Assembly (NCBI GenBank): GCA_963930655.1
Contig: OZ005602.1
Span: forward strand, 7,742,001-7,806,000
Length of the DNA stretch: 64,000 bases
DNA from: Myrica gale
Lineage: Eukaryota; Streptophyta; Magnoliopsida; Fagales; Myricaceae
Direction: 5' to 3'
The position numbers were made by a program, and so were the translations under genes. The first letter of the stretch is position 1, and the number at the start of each line of letters is the position of its first letter. Under the pieces are notes generated by a model. The model ran no database searches and was not told where the DNA came from. It worked only from the letters and a program-made list of their open reading frames with translations. Shown in pieces: positions 15,190 to 25,494 of this stretch.

Positions 15190-16340
15190 ACTTTGATGCC
15201 AATCCAACGGTCCACGGTTGCCTACGTATTCGAGATTATTTTTTTTCTAAGCAGTATTCGAGATTATATCTGTACGTGAAATGTCTGGAGTATCCTCGCC
15301 TCGGGAATATTAGGGCTTCTTGGAACTTGGAAGCCTACCCTAGTTTGGTAATTTTATCGCGTAAACACATAACTAGTAACTACGTTGCCAATAACAAAGA
15401 AATATAGGAGATATTGGGGGAGCCAACATGTTAGACTCCCAACATGTTGGCCTCCATTAAATAATACCACAAAATTCTCTCTCCTCATCATTTATCACTT
15501 TTTACTCTAAATAAATATTAAAAATTCATTTAAACCCTCTCTCTCTTCATTTTTTTTACATACTTCAACACCCCAACATTTTTACCGCCATAACATTTTA
15601 ACAAACAAACATCATCATAATTGTCGCTCCAAAAGGGAAAAACAAAAACAAAAAAAGAACGAAAAATAATTGCCTTTTCTCTCTTCCTTTGGACGGTAAA
15701 AAATGGTCAGCGAATTCCTCTGCTTTTTTTTATTCTTTAGAGGGCTTCTTCAATTTTTTTATTAATTGATTAATCTATATAAGATTTCATTTGATATTTA
15801 ACAAAAAATTTAAACCTCAAAATTGTAGGAGCCAAACACTGACTAGCTAGAAGCAACATGAGCTCTGCAGGATTCTTTCTTAAGAAACTAAAAGCATATA
15901 TATGTGGGAGGATCATATTTTACAAATTTGGGATCTTTGGCAATAGTTCTTCACTTCTTCGATTTACGAGTATCAGTTGATGGACCATAATATGACCAGC
16001 CCAGCCCATCAGAAACACATCATCCCAGCAGTAGTTCCACCTATGCCCAAAGGCGCCTTCAAAACTCTCAACCCGCGCAGACATGGAATTTCCGCCTATG
16101 CCTTCCCGCTCGGGTACTTTCCCGCCCATAACTTCAAGGAAGCCTAAGGCTCACGGTACTCAAGCCCCCTTAGAACTCTAATCAAAATATGACTCCTTCA
16201 CATATAGATAGCTAGGTATTCCTTTTCATATCTTCTTAAGCTTTAATCATTCCTCTCATACTTAAATCTTCTTGAGATCTAACTCAGGCATCGGAGTCTC
16301 TTGATCTGACGCTGCCCCCTTCTTGTTCCCTTGCAGATCT
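15190..16340. other. Promoter side of the ATP synthase gene, then transposon-like spacer
   Basis: 15190-15390 is the likely promoter of the divergent minus-strand gene. From about 15410 the sequence opens with paired copies of ccaacatgtt and then runs AT-rich with ctctctcctcatc-type tracts, resembling a MITE or LTR remnant, without demonstrable ends. No coding signal. Confidence 0.35.
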
Positions 16341-17180
16341 GGTCAGCTCCGGCTAGAGGTGATTTTTGGCATTATCAGTTGACGCTATCTGTGGAAATTT
16401 CTCGAAAAAAAGCCAAGTGAAAACACTTTTACGTTCATCACACCAACCTTCAAGCACCTCATTTACATCTTGCCTTCATCACAATGACTCACTCCGCCGA
16501 AATACCAAATGGTGACCAGCCGCTCACGGCCACAAACGTAGAACCCTTCCCAAATAACAACATCGTGACAAACACAGAGGTCGTCCCCAACAACAACGCT
16601 TTGCTGGCAAACCTGGTCCAGACCGTGGAGAACCTTGCTCACTATATCACCACGATCCAGCCAGTCAAACTCCCTCCGTCCCCCCCGCACAGGAAGAAAT
16701 TACAGACAACAATTCTACTCACCAATCTCCTCCCAAACAACATGGGGCGAGTGGCTGGCAAACCACCTTCCATAAGCAGATGGTCGGGAAAGCGGAGCAG
16801 ATCCGCTCCCTCAACATAAGTTAAATAAGGTTGAGAACCCTAAGGGTAATGATTCTTCCATCCTGGCGAGCGTCGGTCGTTCCCATTTCACGACAAAGGT
16901 ACTTGCGTACCCGCTACCTCCACGATTCTGCCCACCCCAGATCGACTTGTTCGATGGTGCTGGTGATCTCTGCGACCACCTGGAGATCTTTCGCCTGCAC
17001 ATGCACGTCCAATCATACGCAGATCCCATTCTCTGTTGTACGTTCTCATTGACCCTCAAGGGATCGACACAACGATGGTACTCTGGCTTGTCGGCAGGAA
17101 CCATTGACGACTTTGACACCCTCAGCGCTCAGTTCTTGAGCCACTTCATATCCAACCACCGAATCAAAGGGTACTCTTAA
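16340..17180 (+). mobile_element. Ty3/gypsy remnant: leader and gag, plus strand
   Basis: The stretch ttggcattatcagttgacg followed by ctatctgtggaaatttctc near 16370-16405 resembles the primer-site junction common in plant gypsy elements. Downstream comes a gag-like start at 16484 (MTHSAEIPNGDQP), frame breaks around 16700-16850, and then a retrotransposon-gag domain at 16947-17180 (FDGAGDLCDHLEIFRLHM ... STQRWYSGLSAGTI.DF..L). Frameshifts make it non-functional, and it stops abruptly at 17170 against inverted RT sequence. Confidence 0.65.
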
Positions 17181-17757
17181 CTAGAATGTCGTCTACATAG
17201 ACCTCGATGTTTCTCCAGACCTGATCTTTAAACATGAGGTTGACTAGCCGTTGGTAGGTGGCTCTTGCATTCTTCAATCCGAAGGGCATAACTTTATAGC
17301 AATATAAGCCTCTGTCGGTGACAAATGCTGTTTTCTCTTGGTCAGTAGCCGCCATGCGTATCTAGTTGTATCCTAAAAAAGCATCGAGAAGTAAGAGTAT
17401 CTCATGCTCGGCGGTGGAGTCGACCAGTAGGTCGATGCGGGGCAGTGAGAAGTTGTCCTTTAGGCATGATCGATTGAGGTCCTTGAAGTCCACACACATC
17501 CACCACTTACCATTGACTCTTTTGACCATAACCACGTTTGAGAGCCAATCCGGGTAGTGTACTTCACGAATGAAGTCGGCAGCTAATAACTTGCCCACTT
17601 CCTCGGTAACTGCTTGATTGCGCTCAGGGGCAAATGTCCTTTTTTGGCGGATGGGTTTGGCATCTGGCGAGATGCTCAACTGATGTGCAATAATGTTTAG
17701 GTCAATACCTTCCATGTCGGAGTGGGACCATGCAAAGGTGGCGCAATGTTGTATCAA
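17164..17757 (-). mobile_element. Ty3/gypsy reverse transcriptase fragment, minus strand
   Basis: Minus-strand frames 17757-17362 and 17355-17164 encode the gypsy RT core: SPDAKPIRQKRTFAPER, then EVGKLLAADFIREVHYPDW, KWWMCVDFKDLNR, and after one in-frame break the KVMPFGLKNARATYQRLVN and YVDDILVKS parts. The YVDD active site is present. The orientation is opposite to the adjoining gag piece, so this is a rearranged or nested copy. Confidence 0.8.
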
Positions 17758-17859
17758 AAACTCGATTAGGGTGTCCCGCGTGAATCACTCAACTGAATCG
17801 CCTTTGGTCTCTCTTTTCTAGGGAAGTTCTTAGTTTTGGAGGCCACCTGAATTCTGGAT

Positions 17860-18270
17860 CTTGTTTTATGTGCATCATGATTTCCCTAGGGGTTGCGTTA
17901 AGAGCTGGGAAGGTATTCCGCCCAGGGGGTGGTTGCTGTGGTGGGCGATCCCTATCAGTTCGTCGCCGCTGATCTCGGTGAGGAGTGCGGTCAGTGTCAT
18001 GGTTTCTCTTTTTCGCTTTGCTGGTCTAGAGGTTCTGTACGCAACTGTGCGGTAAACATATCCTCAAAGTCCATGTCTTTCTGTGCTTTGGTCATGGCGT
18101 CAGCGAAATTGGTCAGAGCTTTCCTCTTGAGGGTTTTGAGGAAGTCGCTTGGCAGGAGGCCTATGATCAATGCCATGAGTTTGACCGCGTCAATGGCCTG
18201 AGAAACGGTGATGGCTTCACGGTTGAATCGTGCTATGTAACCGCGCATACTTTCCCTGCTTGATGTTGAA
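17860..18270 (-). mobile_element. Ty3/gypsy gag fragment, minus strand
   Basis: Frame 18248-17997 (MRGYIARFNREAITVSQAID ... DFEDMFTAQL) matches the C-terminal part of a gypsy gag domain. It lies upstream of the minus-strand RT as expected for one element, but most of the intervening region is gone. Frames 17860-18000 are degenerate. Confidence 0.55.
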
Positions 18271-18279
18271 CAGGTAGGA

Positions 18280-18830
18280 GCCCAAACTTAATTTATGGAT
18301 CTTAAAGAAACCTTTCAGGTCCTGGACAAGTTTCAGATGAAACTCAATCCAACCAAGTGCGCCTTCAGGATATCCAGCCGAGGGATAGAAGCCAACCTGA
18401 AAAAGATACAAGCAATTACACAGATGCAGCCCCCGCGCACCACATAGGAGATGCAACGTCTCATAGGCAAGGTATTGACCCTTAGCCACTTCAATTTCTG
18501 ATCTACCAACAAGTGCTTATCGTTCTTCAAAACTCTTCGTATCAGCTTCGTATGGACTGACGAGTGCACCACAACATTCGCTCAGTTAAAATAATATCTC
18601 AGCAAACCCCCCATTGCTCAACTGCCCAAACCGAGAAGACACTTCTCCTATACCTCACTTTCAACGATCGGGCTCTCAGCACTGTCCTTCTTTGAGAAGA
18701 GGACGGACACCAACGCCCCGTATACTATGTTAGCAAAGCCTTACGGGGGGCCGAAGAGTGATATCCCCCATAGAAAAGGCAGCATTCTCTCTCCTCATCA
18801 AGGCCCAGAAGTTAAGACCCTATTTCCAAG
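18280..18830 (+). mobile_element. Ty3/gypsy RT/RNase H fragment, plus strand
   Basis: Plus-strand sequence at 18298-18600 reads as the end of a gypsy RT and its connection to RNase H: DKFQMKLNPTKCAF, then a G-I-E-A-N...I-Q-A-I segment, Q.LIGKVLTLS.F, and later FAQLK, with stop codons and frame changes. It is opposite to its left neighbour. This probably belongs to the same family as the gag at 16484. Confidence 0.6.
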
Positions 18831-18835
18831 CTCAC

Positions 18836-18960
18836 ACAGTGCCTTGAGCACCACTTTGTTACAGTGCCTTGAGCACCACCTGGTTACAGTGCCTTGAGAA
18901 CCACTTTGTTACAGTGCCTTACACACCACATGGTTACAGTGCCATGACCACCACTTTGTT
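18836..18960. repeat. 25-bp minisatellite, five tandem units
   Basis: Five contiguous 25-bp units start at 18836, 18861, 18886, 18911 and 18936. Each begins acagtgccttgagcaccac with small changes, and they alternate between a ctttgtt and a tggtt ending. It lies at the end of the gypsy RNase H remnant. Confidence 0.9.
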
Positions 18961-19254
18961 AACAGTTCCAAATAGGAAACTATGGTGGCACCTAAGGTTC
19001 ATGGTCATGACTATACGCAATCAACCAACGCCACTAAAAGATGGTTCGGCTATCCTATCTAAAAGCTAGGAAGTACACCAACATTCATAAGAACCCAAGA
19101 CAACAGTAACCAGGATCGCGTCCAAACCAACTATGTGGCATACAACTAGCAAAATGACGTCGGAAATAACTGAAGTACAAGAATAGGCAGAGCAGTGTTG
19201 TCTCATTATTATTCAAAGAAAGATACAAAGGAACATTCGACGAAAAAGGAAAGG

Positions 19255-21240
19255 TAAGACACTCGAAATAGGTCATCTCCCGAATGGCCCTACACCATAG
19301 ACAGAATTCATCATCATAATAATCCACAGCGGGTCCGGGATTGAGCCCCGGCACCTCGGTAAGTCGACACCCGCCATGGCATCTAAGCCAGTTGTCCGCC
19401 GTTACATGCAGTTCCCAGTCGTCGCTGCACTCGCGCACAAGCTGTTGTGCGACACGGTCCCTTATCGAGCCCATGTCCTCGGACTCTTCAAGAATCCTAG
19501 GCGTTGAAAAACCCTTCCTAGTCTCCAGGCTCCAACTCCGCACCTCTCAACAATTCCAGCATGCATAAGAGGTATGTCGCTTTGGGATATGTAGCCTCCG
19601 CGGCCTCCTCCACCAATTTCAAGCCTTTAAAGTAGTGGTCCTTAACGAACATTGTATGAATGCCCCTCAGAAACAAAACTTCGGGGTTGCGATGGACAAA
19701 TAGCAGGTTCACGAACTTGGCCACTTCAAAAGGACAACTTGTGAGTCCTAGTTTCAGGATTAAGGCAACCCAAGAGGGGGGTGAATTGGTTTTCTAAACT
19801 TTTCGATATTAACCCCCAAAAATCGTGTTTGCAAGTAAATACTAATTTAGCACAAGTATAATGATATAACAAGTATGTAAGTGCTAAATGTAAAGAGTAG
19901 GGATAGAGAAAGCAAACACGTGATTTTTTTAGGTGGTTCGGCAAACCCGCCTACATCCACCCCTCAAGCTCCTTCACCGAGCCTTGAGGTTTTCCACTAT
20001 CTTCCAATAGCTTTTACACACTAGCTTCCGGGTGCTAGTGAACCGTACAAGTGTTTTCCCAGGATCAACACTCAAACCCTCCCAAGTAGTTTTTCGGGCT
20101 CACCACTCACAACCTAACCAAGCTTGAGATATACCCTCTCTAAGCTTCTTCTTTAGTGAACAACCTTACTAAAGGAAACACCTCTTTTGATAAGTAGATT
20201 TAGGAACAAGACTCTCTCAAAAAGTGGACATAAAAATGGAAAGCTCTATCTCTTTATTCACACAAAGACAAGGATATGAAAGTGTGTTTTGTGTGAATGC
20301 TATGAGAAATATAGAATATGAAGGTTTAGAATATTTCTCAAGTAGTAGAAATGATATGTGGTTGTTGGGTTATCATTTTAGACGAAATGAAGGTATATTT
20401 ATAGGCCACATATGAAAACTAGCCGTTTCTGTTGTGAGTTTTTGCTAAAATGAGTCGGTCGACCGCTACATGAACCGGTCGACCACTTCAAGTTACCGTT
20501 ACCCAACGGTCATATTGTCAGAAGCTTCAACGGCTCTTTTGTCAAAACTAACCGATCGACCGGTACAAGAGGCGGTCGAAGTACCGGTCGACCTCCTTAA
20601 CTCAAGCATGATCCAGTTCTTTTAAAAGCAAGGTTTTTGACCACTTTTAAACACCCAATTTTGAAGACATATTTCTCATAAGTATATGAAGGTTTAGAGG
20701 TTTGATTGAGATGTTTTGAAACCTATAAAAACATTTTAATCTTTCAAACAAAACTTAAAACGGTTTATGCATGTTTTGAAAGATATGCAAGTGCGTGATT
20801 CAAATTCTTGTCAAATGTGAAATAAAGAGTTACAAGGATTATACGCTAAGGTCTTGAATCTTCACTTTAAGCTCCTTGCATCTTCTTGTTCCTTTTTCTT
20901 CAAGGTTTGACTCTTTTCGTCAAGTTATCTTTGTCTTTGAAGATGTCCATTTTGTAAACTCATCCATTTATTGAAATCATCAAAATCTTGATTGTGCACA
21001 AAAGCCAACACAACTCTTTAGGTTGGGCAGTTCTTCCACAAGACATGCCCGGTAGACGTCACCGCTATCTGAAGCTTCACGAAGGTACTTGCACGTCCCA
21101 CAAATGTTCAAAAGGGTGTTCACTGTATTCTTGGGACAGTTCAAGACGTACGGGTCCCTCCATGGAATCCACCTAGTGGCCTTGATAATAATAATGTCCT
21201 GGAGTAATCCCTTCAGAAGGGAAGTCAAATAATCCGCCAT
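19255..21240 (-). pseudogene. F-box protein pseudogene (At1g67623-like), split by a solo LTR
   Basis: Minus strand, two blocks. Block 1 (21240-21011) starts MADYLTSLLKGLLQDIIIIK and carries an F-box-like region ending EELPNLKS. Block 2 (19739 down) continues exactly in frame as CPFEVAKFVNLLFVHRNPEVLFLRG ... EGLKLVEEAAE-like helical repeats ending YLLCMLELLRG. A frame change near 19520 is needed to continue into LEESEDMGSIRDRVAQQL ... DEFCLWCRAIREMTYFE, the Cys-containing tail typical of this plant F-box subfamily (FCxWCR). Such proteins act as SCF E3 ligase substrate adaptors. The LTR insertion plus the frameshift make this a pseudogene. The subfamily call is from remembered motifs. Confidence 0.65.
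19740..21010. mobile_element. Solo LTR inserted in the F-box pseudogene
   Basis: The 1271-bp segment begins TGTGAGTCC and ends GCCAACA (TG...CA). It is flanked by identical CAACT at 19735-19739 and 21011-21015. There is no internal coding region, so it is a recombined solo LTR. Removing it and one CAACT restores the F-box reading frame across the junction. It contains the phrase caacccaagaggggggtgaa common in plant LTRs and a cluster of GGTCGACC palindromes at 20455-20600. Confidence 0.88.
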
Positions 21241-21355
21241 GAAAGGGAATGAAGAACAAGGAAGAAGAAACAAGAAACGAGAAAGAATTAAGGAGCACTG
21301 GGACGATGAAAGAGACAAATATCACGTGTATAACAACGTTAATATTGAGAGGATG

Positions 21356-23146
21356 TGTGAGACCCCGAACTTCGCTTTTGCTACTTTCCTATGTATTCGT
21401 TTTGATTTAACTCAAGGGGCCATGTTTTTGGCCAATGTATGACTTAACTTTGATACTTATGGTATTTCATTTTATTTCCTTTAAAGAATTTCACTATTGT
21501 TGTGAAAGTTTATTAGTGCAAGTCTATTATTATTATTTTTCCTAAGAGCCGAATTTTTCAAGGTAGATTTCTTTTATGAATTTATTTTTTCATTGCTTAT
21601 TATTACACTCCATAATTCATGAAGTTAAATACATGAAGAGAATTTTATTTCTCATTGCCGAAATTTTCTAAGTAGAAATCATTATATAATAATCTATAGT
21701 TATGAAATTTATGTTGAGCATATAGATTATTTTGTGTCTTTGATTAGGTAACCTTAATCACCATTAGGTAGTTTTAATTATCATTAGAGAAATTAAGTGA
21801 TAAGTGATTAGGTTTATAAGATAGCTTGAAATAGAGTTTAAAAGATAAGTTAGTGTGCTTATTAAGGAAATATGTTAGTGAGCTTATCATAGTGATAAGC
21901 TAGTGAGTTCATTAGGGAGATAAGCTATTGCGATTATCAAAGAGATAGATTAGAGTGTCTATACTAGAGAAGTTGATATGTTGTTGGTGATAAACTAATG
22001 TACATATATTAGAAGATAAGCCTATGTACCTATGTGATAAGTGGTAGATGAAATGAAAAAAAGAGAAAAAGTGAAATGCAAGAGAAGAATTACGTGATAG
22101 ACAAAGTGGACCAATTTGATTAGAGCACATCACGTGAAGGCTTTGAAAGCATAGGTAAGAAGAAGACAAAGTGAGTTAAGGTGGCATTGCAATATTGGTT
22201 GCCGCCCATGCAACCAATGTGCATGGACGGAGAAACCTATGCTGCCCCCTTCCCCTTTTGACGAAAATTGGTCCAAGTTCATTCCCTCACTCATTTGCCT
22301 TTCACGCCTCACGCATCTCACAACCTCACTTCTTCATTTCAGTCCATCTTTCATACGCATGACCTCTCCTAGCTCTCTTTCTCTTGTGACCGAACCTCTC
22401 CTCATTTCAGCTTGCTCTCTTTTCTCTTGTGGCCGATCTCTTCTCTTTTGCTCAGCTCATTTTCCTTTTGACAGAAGCACACACCATTTCAGCTTGCTCT
22501 TGTTCTCTTAGCCGAACCACTTCAAGCTCCAAGCCTTGCCTTGTTTTTCTTCAAGTCATTCCAACTGTTGCTGCCACTTCTCCTTTCCCTCACCACAAGC
22601 CTTAATCTCAGCACTTATATACACTTATCTCAGCCTTTGAATCCATCCAAGAGAGAGGAACCGAAAGTAAGGGCAGTAGAAGGTTATGTAGTTTAGCCGA
22701 GTGCTATAGTTGGTGGTTGAGGTATAAGATTTAGTCCTTGCATGTGCTGTTTTTTATTCTTTTCTCCATAGGTTCTGACCCCAAATACTTTTATGCTAGG
22801 TGCTCTCTTCCCTGATCAGCTTGTGTTCAACACCAAGGTAAGGCCGAATATGGTTAGTAGTTGAATATGTTGATGGCCGAACCTTGTATGTTTCTGTTTC
22901 TCTTTGATTTGGCCAATATCTCTTGCTGTTATCTTGAATATATGTTAGATCTGAATATGTAATGTAATCTAAGATACTATGCTTAATTGAGGACTCTTAT
23001 GTAGTTAAGTTATTATTGTATTTGGTGGTCTCTCTCTCTCTCGATCGTTTTTTTCCACTGTTAAGTATGATTATGTTCGTTGGAGCTTTCCCTCGGGATT
23101 GCTCGCGGCTGTCACTGTCCGTACGGGTAGCATTCGGGGCATGACA
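21356..23146 (+). mobile_element. Probable solo LTR of a Ty3/gypsy element
   Basis: It starts TGTGAGACCCCGAAC and ends CGGGGCATGACA, a common start/end pair for plant gypsy LTRs. The flanking 5-mers are ggatg and tgatg (4 of 5 match). It is 1791 bp with no internal protein domains, and a CT-rich tract occupies 22250-22620. The end segment 23040-23146 closely resembles 33860-33961, so the same family recurs in the window. Confidence 0.65.
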
Positions 23147-23151
23147 TGATG

Positions 23152-23453
23152 TGGCAGTCATACCCCTACAACTCTTAAACAAAAAGCTACGACGTCACTC
23201 GCGGCTAGTAATTATGGATATCGCCGCCTATTGACATGACAATTATAGGGATGGAAAAGCTGCACACAACGGTAAATATTGAAGTAACCCCTCAAAGAAG
23301 CAGTTAATTCATGACTATTCAAAGGACGTGGCAGCCATGCATGTACGACTCCCAAACAGAAAGCTACAATGTCATTCGTGGCTAGTAATTATGGACGCCG
23401 ATGCTTATTGACACGACAATCATAAGTATGGGAAAAGTTGCAAGTCACAATGG
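23152..23453. repeat. Two diverged direct repeats about 178 bp apart
   Basis: Units at 23152-23271 and 23330-23453 share blocks such as aaagctac, cggctagtaattatgga, ttgacatgacaat and ggaaaag. Function unknown; the units lie between the solo LTR and the ECR1 fragment and may be part of another LTR (tgtaataccccta on the minus strand near 23500). Confidence 0.7.
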
Positions 23454-23506
23454 GAGTCTCAAAGCAGCTCAAAAGGTTAGGGGTATTACAAAAAACCTTT
23501 CCACTA

Positions 23507-23730
23507 TGAACCTAAAAATAAGATGATATTTAGATTACACAGAAAGAAGTTTAAAAATCAACAATTTGGCAAAGGGAAAATGCAAATTGCTGAGTAATTT
23601 ATTACCTCATCCCACTTGATTAAGTGAGCATATTCAATGCAATGGGCAACAGTTCAAGGAGTTTCAGCAAGGGTGATCATAATATGTTTAATGGTTTCTT
23701 CTCGAGCGTTATCATCAGAATCATACTCTA
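23507..23730 (-). pseudogene. Fragment of an ECR1/UBA3-like NEDD8-activating enzyme gene
   Basis: Minus strand. Exon 23730-23606 encodes EYDSDDNAREETIKHIM, then TLAETP, a TGA, and TVAHCIEYAHLIKWDE, and ends at a GTAATA donor. After a 84-bp intron with acceptor TTTTTAG, the next exon begins VHSGK (23521). The AHCIEYAHLIKWDE|VHSGK junction matches the plant ECR1/UBA3 catalytic subunit of the NEDD8 E1, which charges RUB/NEDD8 for cullin modification. The in-frame TGA, an apparent internal deletion before TLAETP, and truncation at 23506 show a dead piece. Confidence 0.65.
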
Positions 23731-25330
23731 AATTTCCAAACAACAATGAGAGAAGGTAGATTAGTGCAAGCGGAGTTTAGTGACAACTAGTCACTTTAAG
23801 AATGACATGCTATGAAGCCAGTACGAAAAATTTAAGGATGTTGCCACTCAACCAAGGTTCATATAAGTCTTTTGGCATTTAATTTTACAGATTAGTCTGT
23901 ATGGAAGAATCATACTAGCCCTTCAGATGCCCAACATACCGAATCTCAATTTGAATTACGATTGATTGCTTACCTTAACGGCTTAACCATATATTTCTCC
24001 TGTATGTATACACTACCGTCTTTAATTAAGTGTGTGCCCATGTTAGCTTTTGGACCTTTTTTCTTTAAGTTATTAGGGTTGTTCTCATTGGAAAATGATT
24101 CAAACCAAACTGGTTAAATCTAGACGGATCAAACAAATTACTAAGATTAAATCCTAATATATGAGCATGCCACCCAATTAATGAGGAGAATCCATCTTGA
24201 ACCGACCAACGACCCAACATGCTTCATTAATTGAAGTGTACTCATGTGTCATTAAATGTGCTAGAATTTAATCTTAACCATATCCGTCTAACCTTAACTC
24301 ATATGGATGAAATTCTTTCATGTTGACACTTGCCCCGACTTTCTTCCCTTTTCTCTCATTTCAAACGGTTTTTAAGTCGGTTTTGCGCCAACTGTTATTG
24401 TATGCTCAGTTGTAGGGCTGTACACGAGCCGAGACAAGCCGAGTAGTGAATGTTCGAACTTGGCTAGTTAAATTTTAAATGAGTTCCAGCTTACTCGAGC
24501 TTGACACAAATTAAACAAACAAACGAACTTAGGAGCTCTTTTTGTATTTTTAAAGCTAGGGAGAATTTTTCAAGATTTAAATATTGCTATACTTTTGGCA
24601 CTCAAAATTTTGTCCCTAATTTAAAAAAAAAATTACAAAATAATCTATCTTTCGTCATCAAATTATTATATTTTATTAAAATATTCATTCAAATCTTATA
24701 TGTCTTCATTTTTTACCAACTCCTATAAAATCTTTTTACTTTTTTACCAATTTTCATACCTCAAAATTTTAACCACCCCAAAATTTTTAACATAAACAAT
24801 TACTTGTGATTATCACAACAGTAATAACTGAATGATCTAATTTTTTGCTTAGTAATTAGGCCTTTTGGGCCAATAATTACAACTGCGCTAAACCTAGATT
24901 ATGTTCGTTTTGAGTAAAAATGTAGGATTTTAGAGAAGTTGTGAATATTTATGTTGAATAGTATTTTATTGTTGTTTGTGTAAAGTGGAGAGAGAAATGA
25001 TTTGATGTAATTGTTTAATAAAAAAATATTGGAGTTATGTGAAAAAATATGGAAAGAGAAAATTTATATTGAATAAAATATTAAAAAATTGTTGGAGATT
25101 GTGTAAAATGTATTGGTGTTTGTGTTTGAATTCTGAATATGTTTGGTAGTAGTTTTGTGAATATACTTAGAATCTTGAAAAAAGTGTGAAAATGAACATG
25201 TCCTAAATTTTTGAACAAATACAATTACCCACCCTCCCGGAAAAATGTTTTTTTTTGTAAAAAAAAAAACCCATATGGGGAACCTAAAACCCATTGACCC
25301 GTTACCTTTTTCATTTATTTATTTTTCTCT
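23731..25330. other. Spacer upstream of VPS37
   Basis: AT-rich, no convincing exons. A hAT-like terminus (tagggctgtacacgagccgag) begins near 24413, but its partner end was not found. 24700-24830 shares a TTTTTAAC/CACCCCAAAATTTTTA-type phrase with 15560-15600, hinting at one old interspersed family. Confidence 0.4.
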
Positions 25331-25494
25331 TAAATTGTTGAGAACTTCTATTGGATTTACTTTAGAGCGGAGACAACGCGTACGAGAGTCAGAATCGTAA
25401 TAGGAAAGAAAAGATCGGAGATAAGAGATTGTTGAATCTTTGGGATTTCGGATTAGTCGATTAATCGGGGAAAGAAACCTCTCCTCTTCTCGCG

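Noticed and set aside
18836..18960. Regularly spaced 25-bp repeats as a CRISPR-like array
   Set aside because: Units are contiguous without unique spacers, and the window is plant nuclear DNA.
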